A stretch of DNA of 64,000 nt from Carnobacterium divergens (GTDB lineage: Bacteria; Bacillota; Bacilli; Lactobacillales; Carnobacteriaceae): NCBI RefSeq assembly GCF_900258435.1, contig NZ_LT992558.1:72035-136034 (forward strand). The letters are read 5' to 3'. Position numbers and translations under genes: made by a program. Below are positions 53,999-62,071 of this stretch, piece after piece. How positions within the stretch are numbered: position 1 is the first letter of the stretch; every line of letters begins with the position of its first letter. The notes beneath the pieces are model-generated. The model worked only from the letters and a program-made list of their open reading frames with translations, was not told the DNA's origin and made no database searches.

Positions 53999-55258
53999 AT
54001 GAACATTATTGATGAATTACAATGGCGCGATGCCATCAACCAACAAACTGACGCTGAGGGCTTAAGAGAACTTGTGGAGACGAAAAATATTTCATTGTAC
54101 TGTGGAGTAGATCCAACTGGCGATAGTATGCACATTGGACATTTAATTCCATTTATGATGATGAAACGATTCCAACTAGCTGGACATCACCCTTACATTT
54201 TAATTGGAGGGGCAACTGGTACAATTGGCGATCCAAGTGGTCGTACATCCGAACGCCAACTGCAAACAATGGAACAAGTTCAAGCAAACGTAGACGCCTT
54301 AACAGCACAAATGCAAAGCCTATTCGACTTTGGTGGAAATGACGATGTGACTATGGTGAACAACTTTGACTGGACACATGATTTGACATTACTTGATTTC
54401 TTACGTGACTACGGTAAAAACTTTAACATTAACACAATGTTAGCTAAAGATATCGTTTCAAGTCGTTTAGAAACAGGAATCTCATTCACTGAGTTCACCT
54501 ACCAAATTCTTCAATCAATGGATTACCTTCACCTATTCAAACACCATGATGTTCAATTGCAAATTGGTGGCGCGGATCAATGGGGCAATATCACTGCTGG
54601 TTTAGATTTGATTCGTAAAAAAGAAGGCGCTGAAGCGAAAGCCTTTGGTTTAACAATTCCATTAATGTTAAAAGCAGACGGTACTAAATTCGGTAAAACT
54701 GCTGGTGGCGCAATCTGGTTAGATCCTAAGAAAACAACACCATTTGAGTTTTTCCAATTCTGGTTAAACCAAGATGATCGTGACGTTGTGAGATACTTGA
54801 AATTCTTCACTTTCTTAACAAAAGAAGAAATTGATGACCTTGCAAACAAAGTGGCAACAGAACCACATAAACGTGAAGCTCAAAAAACGTTAGCTAAAGA
54901 AATGACCAACTTTGTACATGGTGCTGACGCATTAGCAGAAGCAGAAAAAATTACAGCTGCTTTATTCTCAGGTGACGTTAAAAATCTAAATGCGGATGAA
55001 ATCGAAGAAGGCTTTAAAAATATGCCAACTTTCGAAGCAGCTAAAGAAGAAAAAAACATTGTGGACTGGTTAGTTGATCTTGGAATCGAGCCTTCAAAAC
55101 GCCAAGCCCGTGAAGATATTAACAACGGCGCAATTTCAATGAATGGTGAAAAAGTTGAAAGCGTGGATGCTGTCGCTTCTCCAAGCAACTCATTTGACGA
55201 ACGTTTCATTTTAATTCGTAAAGGCAAGAAAAATTACTCATTAGTTAAACTAGTTTAA
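53999..55258 (+). CDS. tyrS: Tyrosyl-tRNA synthetase
   Basis: Class I aminoacyl-tRNA synthetase of 419 residues that charges tRNA-Tyr. The HIGH motif is HIGHLIPF near residue 44 and the KMSKS-type motif is KFGKTAGG. The tyrosine-binding YQILQSMDYLHLF and QIGGADQWGNITAG blocks are present, and an S4-like RNA-binding domain ends the protein (SKRQAREDINNGAISMNGEKV). It is controlled by a tyrosine T-box in its leader, and the divergent operon next door uses the same amino acid. GAAGGAG ribosome site. Confidence 0.98.
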   Translation: MNIIDELQWRDAINQQTDAEGLRELVETKNISLYCGVDPTGDSMHIGHLIPFMMMKRFQLAGHHPYILIGGATGTIGDPSGRTSERQLQTMEQVQANVDALTAQMQSLFDFGGNDDVTMVNNFDWTHDLTLLDFLRDYGKNFNINTMLAKDIVSSRLETGISFTEFTYQILQSMDYLHLFKHHDVQLQIGGADQWGNITAGLDLIRKKEGAEAKAFGLTIPLMLKADGTKFGKTAGGAIWLDPKKTTPFEFFQFWLNQDDRDVVRYLKFFTFLTKEEIDDLANKVATEPHKREAQKTLAKEMTNFVHGADALAEAEKITAALFSGDVKNLNADEIEEGFKNMPTFEAAKEEKNIVDWLVDLGIEPSKRQAREDINNGAISMNGEKVESVDAVASPSNSFDERFILIRKGKKNYSLVKLV

Positions 55259-55262
55259 TTTT

Positions 55263-55294
55263 AAAAAGGGATAAATTCGATTTTATCCCTTTTT
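55263..55294 (+). terminator. Terminator of tyrS
   Basis: AAAAAGGGATAA pairs with TTATCCCTTTTT over a short loop. Confidence 0.85.
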
Positions 55295-55319
55295 AATTAC
55301 CTCATAAAAAGGAGCCCAG

Positions 55320-55832
55320 ATGATGATCCATTTAATTTCAGCAACTTCAAAAGAAGACGCCTTACTCTTAAACCAATTAGCTACTAAAATTTGGCAAGAA
55401 CACTACATTCCAATCATCGGCGCGGACCAAGTTTCTTATATGCTAACCAACTTACAATCGGCTGATAAAATGTTCCAAGACATCCAAAGTGGGATGACCT
55501 ACTATTTAATCCAAGTTATAAAAGCCGACGGTACAAAAGAATGGGCTGGTTACGCAGGATTTGAAATCAAAGCAGACCACTTATTTCTAAGCAAACTTTA
55601 TGTATTAGCTGATTTTAGACAACACGGCATCGGTTCTTTTGTTTTCCAACACATTCTCAAAGAAGCAAAATCAAGCAACTTACCTGCCATCCAATTAACA
55701 GTCAACAAATACAACGACAAGTCAATTGCAGCCTATCAAAAAATGGGCTTTACAACGATTAAAGAACAAGTTGCAGATATTGGTGGCGGCTATGTAATGG
55801 ATGATTACGTGATGGAATATCGCATTTCATAG
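55320..55832 (+). CDS. GNAT family N-acetyltransferase
   Basis: A 170-residue acetyltransferase. The acetyl-CoA-binding region is FLSKLYVLADFRQHGIGSFVFQHIL, with a Q/RxxGxG/A-type loop (RQHGIG). NKYNDKSIAAYQKMGF and YVMDDYVMEY complete the fold. Substrate unknown. Two ATG codons in a row (55320, 55323) are both possible; GGAG lies just upstream. Monocistronic, ending at a bidirectional terminator. Confidence 0.9.
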   Translation: MMIHLISATSKEDALLLNQLATKIWQEHYIPIIGADQVSYMLTNLQSADKMFQDIQSGMTYYLIQVIKADGTKEWAGYAGFEIKADHLFLSKLYVLADFRQHGIGSFVFQHILKEAKSSNLPAIQLTVNKYNDKSIAAYQKMGFTTIKEQVADIGGGYVMDDYVMEYRIS

Positions 55833-55847
55833 AACTTTTCAACGATT

Positions 55848-55900
55848 AAAAAAACCTGACACAACTCAACCTCGTAAAGGCTGAATTGTATCAGGTTTTT
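55848..55900. terminator. Bidirectional terminator
   Basis: AAAAAACCTGA pairs with TCAGGTTTTT, plus further inner pairs around a short loop. Confidence 0.85.
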
Positions 55901-55906
55901 CTTCTT

Positions 55907-56224
55907 TTAAAATACATATGTCAGCAATAAAATCGCCGCCAAACCACCAATAACCGAAAGTCCCATTGACTTTGTTTTATAAGCAACTGCCATCACGATT
56001 ACTGCCGCAATAATTTTCAAATTACTAAATAACGAAAAATCGCCATCTACAATAAAAACATCTTTAAAGAACAAGGCCGCAAACAACGCAGCTGGAACGT
56101 ATTTCATCCATTCATGAAACCATTCAGGAATATCACGCTTAGAAAAATACATCATCGGAATTACTCTTGGCAGATATGAAACAAATGCCATTCCTAAGAT
56201 TAATAGGATAAATTGACTATTCAT
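55907..56224 (-). CDS. azlD: AzlD family branched-chain amino acid export subunit
   Basis: A 105-residue small membrane protein with three to four TM helices and the FVSYLPRVIPMMYF and EWMKYVPAALFAALF motifs of AzlD. It forms an exporter with AzlC. Its ATG overlaps the end of azlC by 8 bases, giving coupled translation. Length is normal. Confidence 0.92.
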   Translation of the reverse strand: MNSQFILLILGMAFVSYLPRVIPMMYFSKRDIPEWFHEWMKYVPAALFAALFFKDVFIVDGDFSLFSNLKIIAAVIVMAVAYKTKSMGLSVIGGLAAILLLTYVF

Positions 56225-56987
56225 GTGGTGTCGTTGCCTCCGTCTCTAACGGTTGTCGTGTTTTTTCTTTAAACTTTAGTTTGCCAGCAAGATTCCGTTT
56301 CTTTAATTGCTTTTCAATCATATAACCCGTAAACGAAGCAATGATTGTAGCTAAAATCAAGCCAATTGTACTTTTTAATATCAACATCGTCATAATTGAA
56401 AGCACACCAGAAAAAAGACCTACAAAAATAATTAATTTATTTTGCAACTGCATCGTAAACATATAAATAAACATCGCTGTTAAAGCAAAATCAACAATAT
56501 GAACATCTAGTGGAAGCACTGATCCTAACATTGTCCCTGCAACAGTACTCGCTAACCAAGAAACCAATGAATAACGATTGACCATCAAAGCCTTATGGGC
56601 ATTCCAACTTGGATCAGTGGAAAATTTCAAATAATTAACTGCATAATTTTCATCATTGATACTTTTAGTAAACAAAGCTATAAAGCTGCGCTTTTCTTTT
56701 TTGATAAATGTCGATAAACTAGAACTAAGCAATATGTAGCGCAATTCTAAAAATAACGTCATCATGATAATCGAGAGAATTGGAGCTGAATCTACTAACA
56801 TAGCTGCGGCCAAAAATTGAGCACCGCCAGAAAAGACTAAAAACGAGATAAGTGCGGTATACAATCCGTTAAATCCAACTTTTTGTAACAACACGCCACA
56901 AGCTAGACCAACAGGAATATAACTTAAGCAAAGTGGCATCGCAACTTTTAACGTTTCTTGCCAGACTGCTTTATTCTTCTTTAACAT
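56217..56987 (-). CDS. azlC: AzlC family branched-chain amino acid exporter
   Basis: A 256-residue membrane protein with about six to eight TM helices. Blocks LCLSYIPVGLACGVLLQKVG and FSGGAQFLAAAML are typical of AzlC permeases, and LELRYILLSSSL follows. With AzlD it exports leucine, isoleucine or valine analogues. I use ATG 56987 because GGAGG lies 8 bases before it; an upstream in-frame start at 57002 overlaps that site. A TATAAT lies near 57025. Confidence 0.92.
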   Translation of the reverse strand: MLKKNKAVWQETLKVAMPLCLSYIPVGLACGVLLQKVGFNGLYTALISFLVFSGGAQFLAAAMLVDSAPILSIIMMTLFLELRYILLSSSLSTFIKKEKRSFIALFTKSINDENYAVNYLKFSTDPSWNAHKALMVNRYSLVSWLASTVAGTMLGSVLPLDVHIVDFALTAMFIYMFTMQLQNKLIIFVGLFSGVLSIMTMLILKSTIGLILATIIASFTGYMIEKQLKKRNLAGKLKFKEKTRQPLETEATTPHE

Positions 56988-57239
56988 GAGACAATCCTCC
57001 ATTTTACGTAGGTAAACAATGTGTCAATTATAACATAAAAAAATAAAAAATGATGCTTCTTTTTTCTGATAGACCAATAAGCTCTTTTGAATAAGAATTC
57101 ATCCACAACCAAAATAAAGAAAAAGCTATTTAATTAGGCTTTTCAGCTATTTGGTTAATAAAGACTCATACCAAACTCATGTATTTCTTAGATTAAAAAC
57201 CATAAAAAAAACGGTTTCAACTACATCAACAGACTTTCA

Positions 57240-57746
57240 TTACCTGCCATATAACGTTTCAAGACGTGCTTTAAACCTGTCCCGATTGTCTGTAAATTCA
57301 ACAAAATAGTCTAGCTGCCATTTTTGTGTTGCTTGAGCTTGTTTGCTAGTTGGAGAATCCCAACTTGGATAAACCCGCATGGCCATTTTCCCTTTTTGTG
57401 AATCTGTCCGTAAAATATGTCGCTCTATCAAAACACCTTTAGGAAAGACAAATTGTCCTATTCTCTCTCCAAGAAAAGTTGTCACTACTAACAAATCTGG
57501 ACTTTCCTTTTCATGAAAAGCTTGATTTTTATTTAAAGGATCTTTCTCCCAAAATGCAACAAACTGTCCAATTTTTGTTGGAGTAATTTTAGCAACCCGA
57601 AAACGAATCGATAGTTGATTTAATTGGAAAACGCCACCTGCATACTCCCTATTCTGCACTTCTTCAGATACGTTTTTCACCATAAATTGATTTGGACGAT
57701 AGAAAATCGAATCGATTTGCAACATACACTCTTTAAAGTAATCCAA
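57240..57746 (-). CDS. MepB family protein
   Basis: A 168-residue cytosolic protein. It has the family features EYAGGVFQLNQLSIRFRVAKITPTKIGQFVAFWEKD, FPKGVLIERHIL and MAMRVYPSWDSP. MepB lies in the mepRAB operon in Staphylococcus but no function is proven. Here it is alone, with no MepR or MepA nearby. Confidence 0.9.
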   Translation of the reverse strand: MDYFKECMLQIDSIFYRPNQFMVKNVSEEVQNREYAGGVFQLNQLSIRFRVAKITPTKIGQFVAFWEKDPLNKNQAFHEKESPDLLVVTTFLGERIGQFVFPKGVLIERHILRTDSQKGKMAMRVYPSWDSPTSKQAQATQKWQLDYFVEFTDNRDRFKARLETLYGR

Positions 57747-57861
57747 TTCCGCACTTCCTTTTTTTATCTATTATAACATTTTTTGATAAAATAAGAGTTG
57801 ACTCTTACACAATGAGACGGTTTACAATAAACTTATAACCATTCTATATAGGAGGTACACC

Positions 57862-58392
57862 ATGAAAAACTATGAAACGAAACAAGACTTACTTGATGAA
57901 ATCAAAAAAAAACACGAAAAATACGATTCCGAATTCGACGCTATTCCCGAAGCTTTAAAAAACACCCGAATTGAAGAAGTTGACCGCACCCCTTCCGAAA
58001 ATTTATCTTATCAAATTGGTTGGATTCAACTCCTTCTTAGCTGGGAAACAGCAGAGCAAAAAGGTCTCCACGTAACCACTCCGACTCCTGATTACAAATG
58101 GAATAATTTAGGCGGACTTTATCAATCTTTTTATGATAAATATGGGAACCTGCCCTTGACTGCGCAAAGAAAATTATTACAAGATTCATTAACCGAACTT
58201 TACACACTTATAGAATCCTTTTCTGATGATGAACTATTCTTACCTAATCAGCGTTCTTGGGCAACGACTAAAGCGATGTGGCCTGTTTGGAAATGGATTC
58301 ATATCAACACAGTAGCTCCTTTTACAAACTTTAGAACAAAAATTCGTAAGTGGAAAAAAAGCGTTTTAATTGAAAAAACATTAGACAACTAA
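57862..58392 (+). CDS. ClbS/DfsB family four-helix-bundle protein
   Basis: A 176-residue helical protein with the family pattern: [26 protein letters not shown], a Gly-rich turn ([11 protein letters not shown]), and a C-terminal [27 protein letters not shown]. DfsB-type members detoxify small molecules; ClbS hydrolyses colibactin. No toxin pathway is visible here, so the substrate is unknown. It has the strong ribosome site GGAGG. Confidence 0.85.
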   Translation: MKNYETKQDLLDEIKKKHEKYDSEFDAIPEALKNTRIEEVDRTPSENLSYQIGWIQLLLSWETAEQKGLHVTTPTPDYKWNNLGGLYQSFYDKYGNLPLTAQRKLLQDSLTELYTLIESFSDDELFLPNQRSWATTKAMWPVWKWIHINTVAPFTNFRTKIRKWKKSVLIEKTLDN

Positions 58393-58407
58393 CGGTCTAA
58401 TGTTTTT
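58374..58407. terminator. Bidirectional terminator
   Basis: AAAACATTAGAC pairs with GTCTAATGTTTTT across a short loop. It overlaps the stop region of the preceding gene. Confidence 0.8.
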
Positions 58408-58413
58408 CTGTTT

Positions 58414-59172
58414 TTAAAAGAATGATCCTAATAAGCTAGCAAAAATAATTCGAACAAAGAATAATAGAACCGCACCTGCTACTGCACCACTCGCTAAGGC
58501 TAGGTAAAAGGTATCCAAACGACTTTTATTTTCATTGAAAACAATCGTTACTAAAAAAGCAACAAAATAAATCATTAAATTAAAGATCGCTAAGTAGGTA
58601 ATCATATCTAAAACGGAATAACCAATAATACTTAAAATAGCCATGATTGCTGTTACAATAATTGAACCATTCAATAAACTAAAGAAATACAATGAAAATG
58701 ATTTCCACTCCATCTCATTTTTCATCACTAAATGATTAAACCCATAGGACACACCTGCTAATAACGCTAGTTGAATACCTGTTGCAATAAAGATTTTAAA
58801 GAACATTCCTAGCGTTTCCATCATGTTACTATCAGAAAAAAGCCCACTGTATGGAGAAGCTGAAACTAATCGTGCCATACAAAATGCGGTAAATAATGAA
58901 ATCAATCCAACTGAAACTAGACCATACCACCATTGACCTGCATGGTCTTTTTTTAATGGTGTTTTCAAGGTTTGACGTAAATACGACCAGTAATGATGAG
59001 CATGTTCTTTAATCACTGCTGAATCAACATTTCCTGTATTAGACTCATCTGCTCCTTTTTCTGAAACGACCTCTTCTTGTAACAAATCTGTCCTCTCTTT
59101 GTCTTCACCACAATTTGGACAAACATTCTGCTCCTCAGCTAATTCGGTTTGACATTTTTCACATTGTTTCAT
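58414..59172 (-). CDS. Zinc-ribbon membrane protein
   Basis: A 252-residue protein with an N-terminal zinc ribbon (two CxxC pairs in CEKCQTELAEEQNVCPNC) and an acidic linker. The rest has five TM helices (about 80-252). I start at ATG 59172, right before the ribbon. The pattern is that of the zinc-ribbon/DUF6574-like family common in lactic acid bacteria; the function is unknown. It is monocistronic. Confidence 0.8.
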   Translation of the reverse strand: MKQCEKCQTELAEEQNVCPNCGEDKERTDLLQEEVVSEKGADESNTGNVDSAVIKEHAHHYWSYLRQTLKTPLKKDHAGQWWYGLVSVGLISLFTAFCMARLVSASPYSGLFSDSNMMETLGMFFKIFIATGIQLALLAGVSYGFNHLVMKNEMEWKSFSLYFFSLLNGSIIVTAIMAILSIIGYSVLDMITYLAIFNLMIYFVAFLVTIVFNENKSRLDTFYLALASGAVAGAVLLFFVRIIFASLLGSFF

Positions 59173-59269
59173 CGATAAAAATCCCCCTTTTTTATTAGGC
59201 ATAATTGCCCTTTTAATAGTTTGGCATAGATATTTATAAATATCAATAACAATAATTATCTATAATTCC

Positions 59270-59299
59270 AAAAAAAACACTCTTATTAAAAAAGTGTTA
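59270..59299 (-). terminator. Terminator of the maltose phosphorylase operon
   Basis: AACACT pairs with AGTGTT on the minus strand, followed by a long T run, at the end of the lacI-type gene. Confidence 0.7.
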
Positions 59300-60322
59300 T
59301 TTCGAAGCTACTGTTTCCCGTTCAATAATTTCATGAGGAATAATCATTTTTACAAACGGTGCTTCTTTTTCTTCAATTTTGTCAATTAATTTCAATGCAA
59401 CCTGTTGTCCAAGTTGTGGTACATTGATATCAATCGAAGTTAATTTAGGGTACGCCATTTTGGCAAAAATCGAATTATTGAAACTAATAATTGAAACATC
59501 TGTTGGTACTTGATACCCTAGCATTAATAACCGTTGCATCACCGTTACGGCTAGCATATCGTCGCTCACTACTAAAGCCGTCGGTGCCGTTTTTTGCTGT
59601 TGGAATAAGTTTTCTAAGGGCTGTGTAACAGCCTCGTTATCTGAATCGGTCATTAAAATAGATTGTTGTGGATTAATGGCAATTCCCGCTTCTTGCAACG
59701 CATCCCGAAAACCAGCCATTCGTTCAATCGTAACTACTTGATCCAAATCATCCCCCACATACCCAATTTGAGTATGCCCTTTTTGAAGTAAATAATTTGT
59801 CGCATCTTTCCCAGACAGACGGTTGTCATTATCCACGTACAGTGTTTCATTTTCAAAGAGATACGGGCGACCAACCATTGCATAAATTAAATTTGCTTCA
59901 TGTAAATATTCAATAATTTGATCTTCCCAAGTAGAATACAAAACAATAAAACCATCTACCGTTCCACGACGAGCCATCATTTGAATACTCTCTAATAATT
60001 CGCCAGTATCCTTTCCCGAAGCAAGAGACACCATGTAGTGTTTTTCGTTACACACTTTGCTAATTTCACGAATTACTTCTAAAAAGAATGGATTTTGAAA
60101 TGCAACGCCGTCTGAAACCGGCATAATTACTCCAATCGTTTTAGTCGTCTTACTAGCTAAACTTTGAGCTGAAAAATTTGGCACATACCCCAAATCCGCC
60201 ATTGCCTGACGAACTTTTATTTTTGTTTTTTCACTAATACTACTATGATCCTGAATTGTTCTAGATACAGTAGATGTAGCGACGCCAGCTTTTTTTGCAA
60301 CGTCTTTGATTGTAACTGCCAT
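59297..60322 (-). CDS. LacI family regulator of the maltose operon (MalR-like)
   Basis: A 341-residue repressor. The helix-turn-helix (TIKDVAKKAGVATSTVSRTIQD) and hinge region are at residues 2-60, followed by a ligand-binding domain with GVIMPVSDGVAFQNPFFLEVI. It lies last in the operon after galM with an 18-base gap. Its place suggests it controls the maltose phosphorylase operon, and it differs from ScrR. The ligand is unknown. Confidence 0.9.
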   Translation of the reverse strand: MAVTIKDVAKKAGVATSTVSRTIQDHSSISEKTKIKVRQAMADLGYVPNFSAQSLASKTTKTIGVIMPVSDGVAFQNPFFLEVIREISKVCNEKHYMVSLASGKDTGELLESIQMMARRGTVDGFIVLYSTWEDQIIEYLHEANLIYAMVGRPYLFENETLYVDNDNRLSGKDATNYLLQKGHTQIGYVGDDLDQVVTIERMAGFRDALQEAGIAINPQQSILMTDSDNEAVTQPLENLFQQQKTAPTALVVSDDMLAVTVMQRLLMLGYQVPTDVSIISFNNSIFAKMAYPKLTSIDINVPQLGQQVALKLIDKIEEKEAPFVKMIIPHEIIERETVASK

Positions 60323-60340
60323 TTTTTTAACTCCTTTTTC

Positions 60341-61363
60341 TTAGTCTTCCATTAAACCAAATCGATAAATCGTCAGGTGTTTTTTAGGAAAGCCTGGTTT
60401 CAACAAAATCGATTGAAAATTTGAATGATGAACAGCATCAGGCAACCCTTGTGGTTCAATTGCGATCCCTAAATGACTCGACATCCTTTGGTTGAAAACG
60501 GTGTAGTTCTCGTTCATGTTTGTGGTTGTAAATACCACAACACATTCTTCACTAGTGGTCATTTCCAGTTTTCGTTTGCTCATTGGATCAACCAGATATA
60601 CATGAGGCTGATCTGTTTTTTGTTTTAGCTTAAACGCATCGTCATAGCCTTGAGGTTGTTTAAAAAATTGCCTAGCTAACTGTTTTGGAGATTGAAAATC
60701 AAAATTCGTCCCTTCAACGTTCATAAAACGGCCTGTTGGAATTTTTTCGTAATCCAACTCCGCTACTTGATCGCTCGCTATTTGCAACATATGAGTGGAA
60801 ATTTTCTCTTTTCCATTTCCACTTAAATTAAAATAAGCGTGGTTAGTTGGATTAAATAAGGTTTCTTGATTGCTACTTCCTACAATCTCTACCTTTAATT
60901 CTTGTTTTTTTGTAATCGTATACGTAGCACGTAACTCCAGCTCTCCTGGGTAACCATCCGTTCCATCAGGTAACAGCAAACTTAACTGAACACCACATTC
61001 TTCTTCCGTTACAAAAGGAACGCTATGCCAAATTTGTTGGTGAAAACCTTCTATCCCACCATGAATATGGTGCGGAAATTGATTTTGTGTAAGCTGGTGT
61101 GCCTTCCATTTTCCATTTCGGATGCGCCCAGCAACCGGGCCAACAAGTGCACCAAAATAAGCTTGATCCGCGAGATAACCGTCAATATTTTCTAAATTCA
61201 ACACAACATTTTCACTGAATCCATCTCGGTCTGGAACATTGATGGCCGTTAGACGACCACCGTAGTTCAACAACGTTACAGAAAAACCAGCTTCATTATC
61301 AAGCGTATACGATTCAATTTTACCTTTTGGATGAAGCAAAATGGTTTCTGTATTAACCTTCAT
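60341..61363 (-). CDS. galM: Aldose 1-epimerase
   Basis: A 340-residue mutarotase that interconverts alpha and beta anomers. The family residues appear in NPTNHAYFNLSG (catalytic His), in the N-terminal VTLLNYGGRLTAINVPDRDG and in FGALVGPVAGRI. The C-terminal GIAIEPQGLPDAVHH carries the catalytic Glu. In this operon it can convert anomers of glucose released by the phosphorylase. Its start overlaps the pgmB stop by 11 bases. Confidence 0.92.
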   Translation of the reverse strand: MKVNTETILLHPKGKIESYTLDNEAGFSVTLLNYGGRLTAINVPDRDGFSENVVLNLENIDGYLADQAYFGALVGPVAGRIRNGKWKAHQLTQNQFPHHIHGGIEGFHQQIWHSVPFVTEEECGVQLSLLLPDGTDGYPGELELRATYTITKKQELKVEIVGSSNQETLFNPTNHAYFNLSGNGKEKISTHMLQIASDQVAELDYEKIPTGRFMNVEGTNFDFQSPKQLARQFFKQPQGYDDAFKLKQKTDQPHVYLVDPMSKRKLEMTTSEECVVVFTTTNMNENYTVFNQRMSSHLGIAIEPQGLPDAVHHSNFQSILLKPGFPKKHLTIYRFGLMED

Positions 61364-62024
61364 TTCGGTAGTCCTGCCATGCTTGTTCTAATAAAGGATA
61401 TGTCAACCAGTCTGTTCTAGGAACAACCTTCGTGGCTTCTTTTAATTGCACCGCATCTCCTACACCAATTGCCGCCATATTTGCTGCACAAATCGCCGTT
61501 ACTCCTGCAATCGCATCCTCCACTCCTACACAGTCAGTCGGATCAACCGCTAGTTGTTTTGCACCTTGAATAAAAATGTCTGGAGCAGGTTTCCCTGCTT
61601 TTAAAGTTGTTGGATCAACGATTGTATCAAATAAATCGGCAATATTTAATTTAGCTAAAATAAACGGACCATTTTGACTTGCTGAAGCTAAACCTATTTT
61701 CAATTGCTTTTCTTTTAAATCAAGCAACAACTCTTGGATACCTGGTAAAAGATCATTTGGCGTCATTTCTTCAATCATTTTTTGGTAGACATCATTTTTT
61801 TTAGTAGCCAATTCATTTTTTTCAGCTTGAGTATATTTAGTTGTCAAATTCCCTTTTTCAAGAATTTTTTCAAGCGATTCTGTACGGCTAATTCCTTTTA
61901 ACTCTTCATTAAAAGCTTCATCTACCACCACACCAATTTCTTCACCTAACCAGCGCCATGCTTTGTAATGATAATGGGCGGTATCTGTAATAACGCCATC
62001 TAAATCAAATAATACTGCTTTCAT
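61353..62024 (-). CDS. pgmB: Beta-phosphoglucomutase
   Basis: A 223-residue HAD enzyme. It starts with FDLDGVITDTAHYHY (nucleophile and acid Asp) and has a helical cap, the GLASASQNGPFIL block and the GVEDAIAGV motif. It turns beta-glucose-1-phosphate into glucose-6-phosphate. It sits just after the phosphorylase that makes that product, 47 bases downstream. Confidence 0.95.
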   Translation of the reverse strand: MKAVLFDLDGVITDTAHYHYKAWRWLGEEIGVVVDEAFNEELKGISRTESLEKILEKGNLTTKYTQAEKNELATKKNDVYQKMIEEMTPNDLLPGIQELLLDLKEKQLKIGLASASQNGPFILAKLNIADLFDTIVDPTTLKAGKPAPDIFIQGAKQLAVDPTDCVGVEDAIAGVTAICAANMAAIGVGDAVQLKEATKVVPRTDWLTYPLLEQAWQDYRNEG

Positions 62025-62071
62025 ACTAGTTCATCCTATTCTATCATTTATTTTCCACAAATAAAATGCTT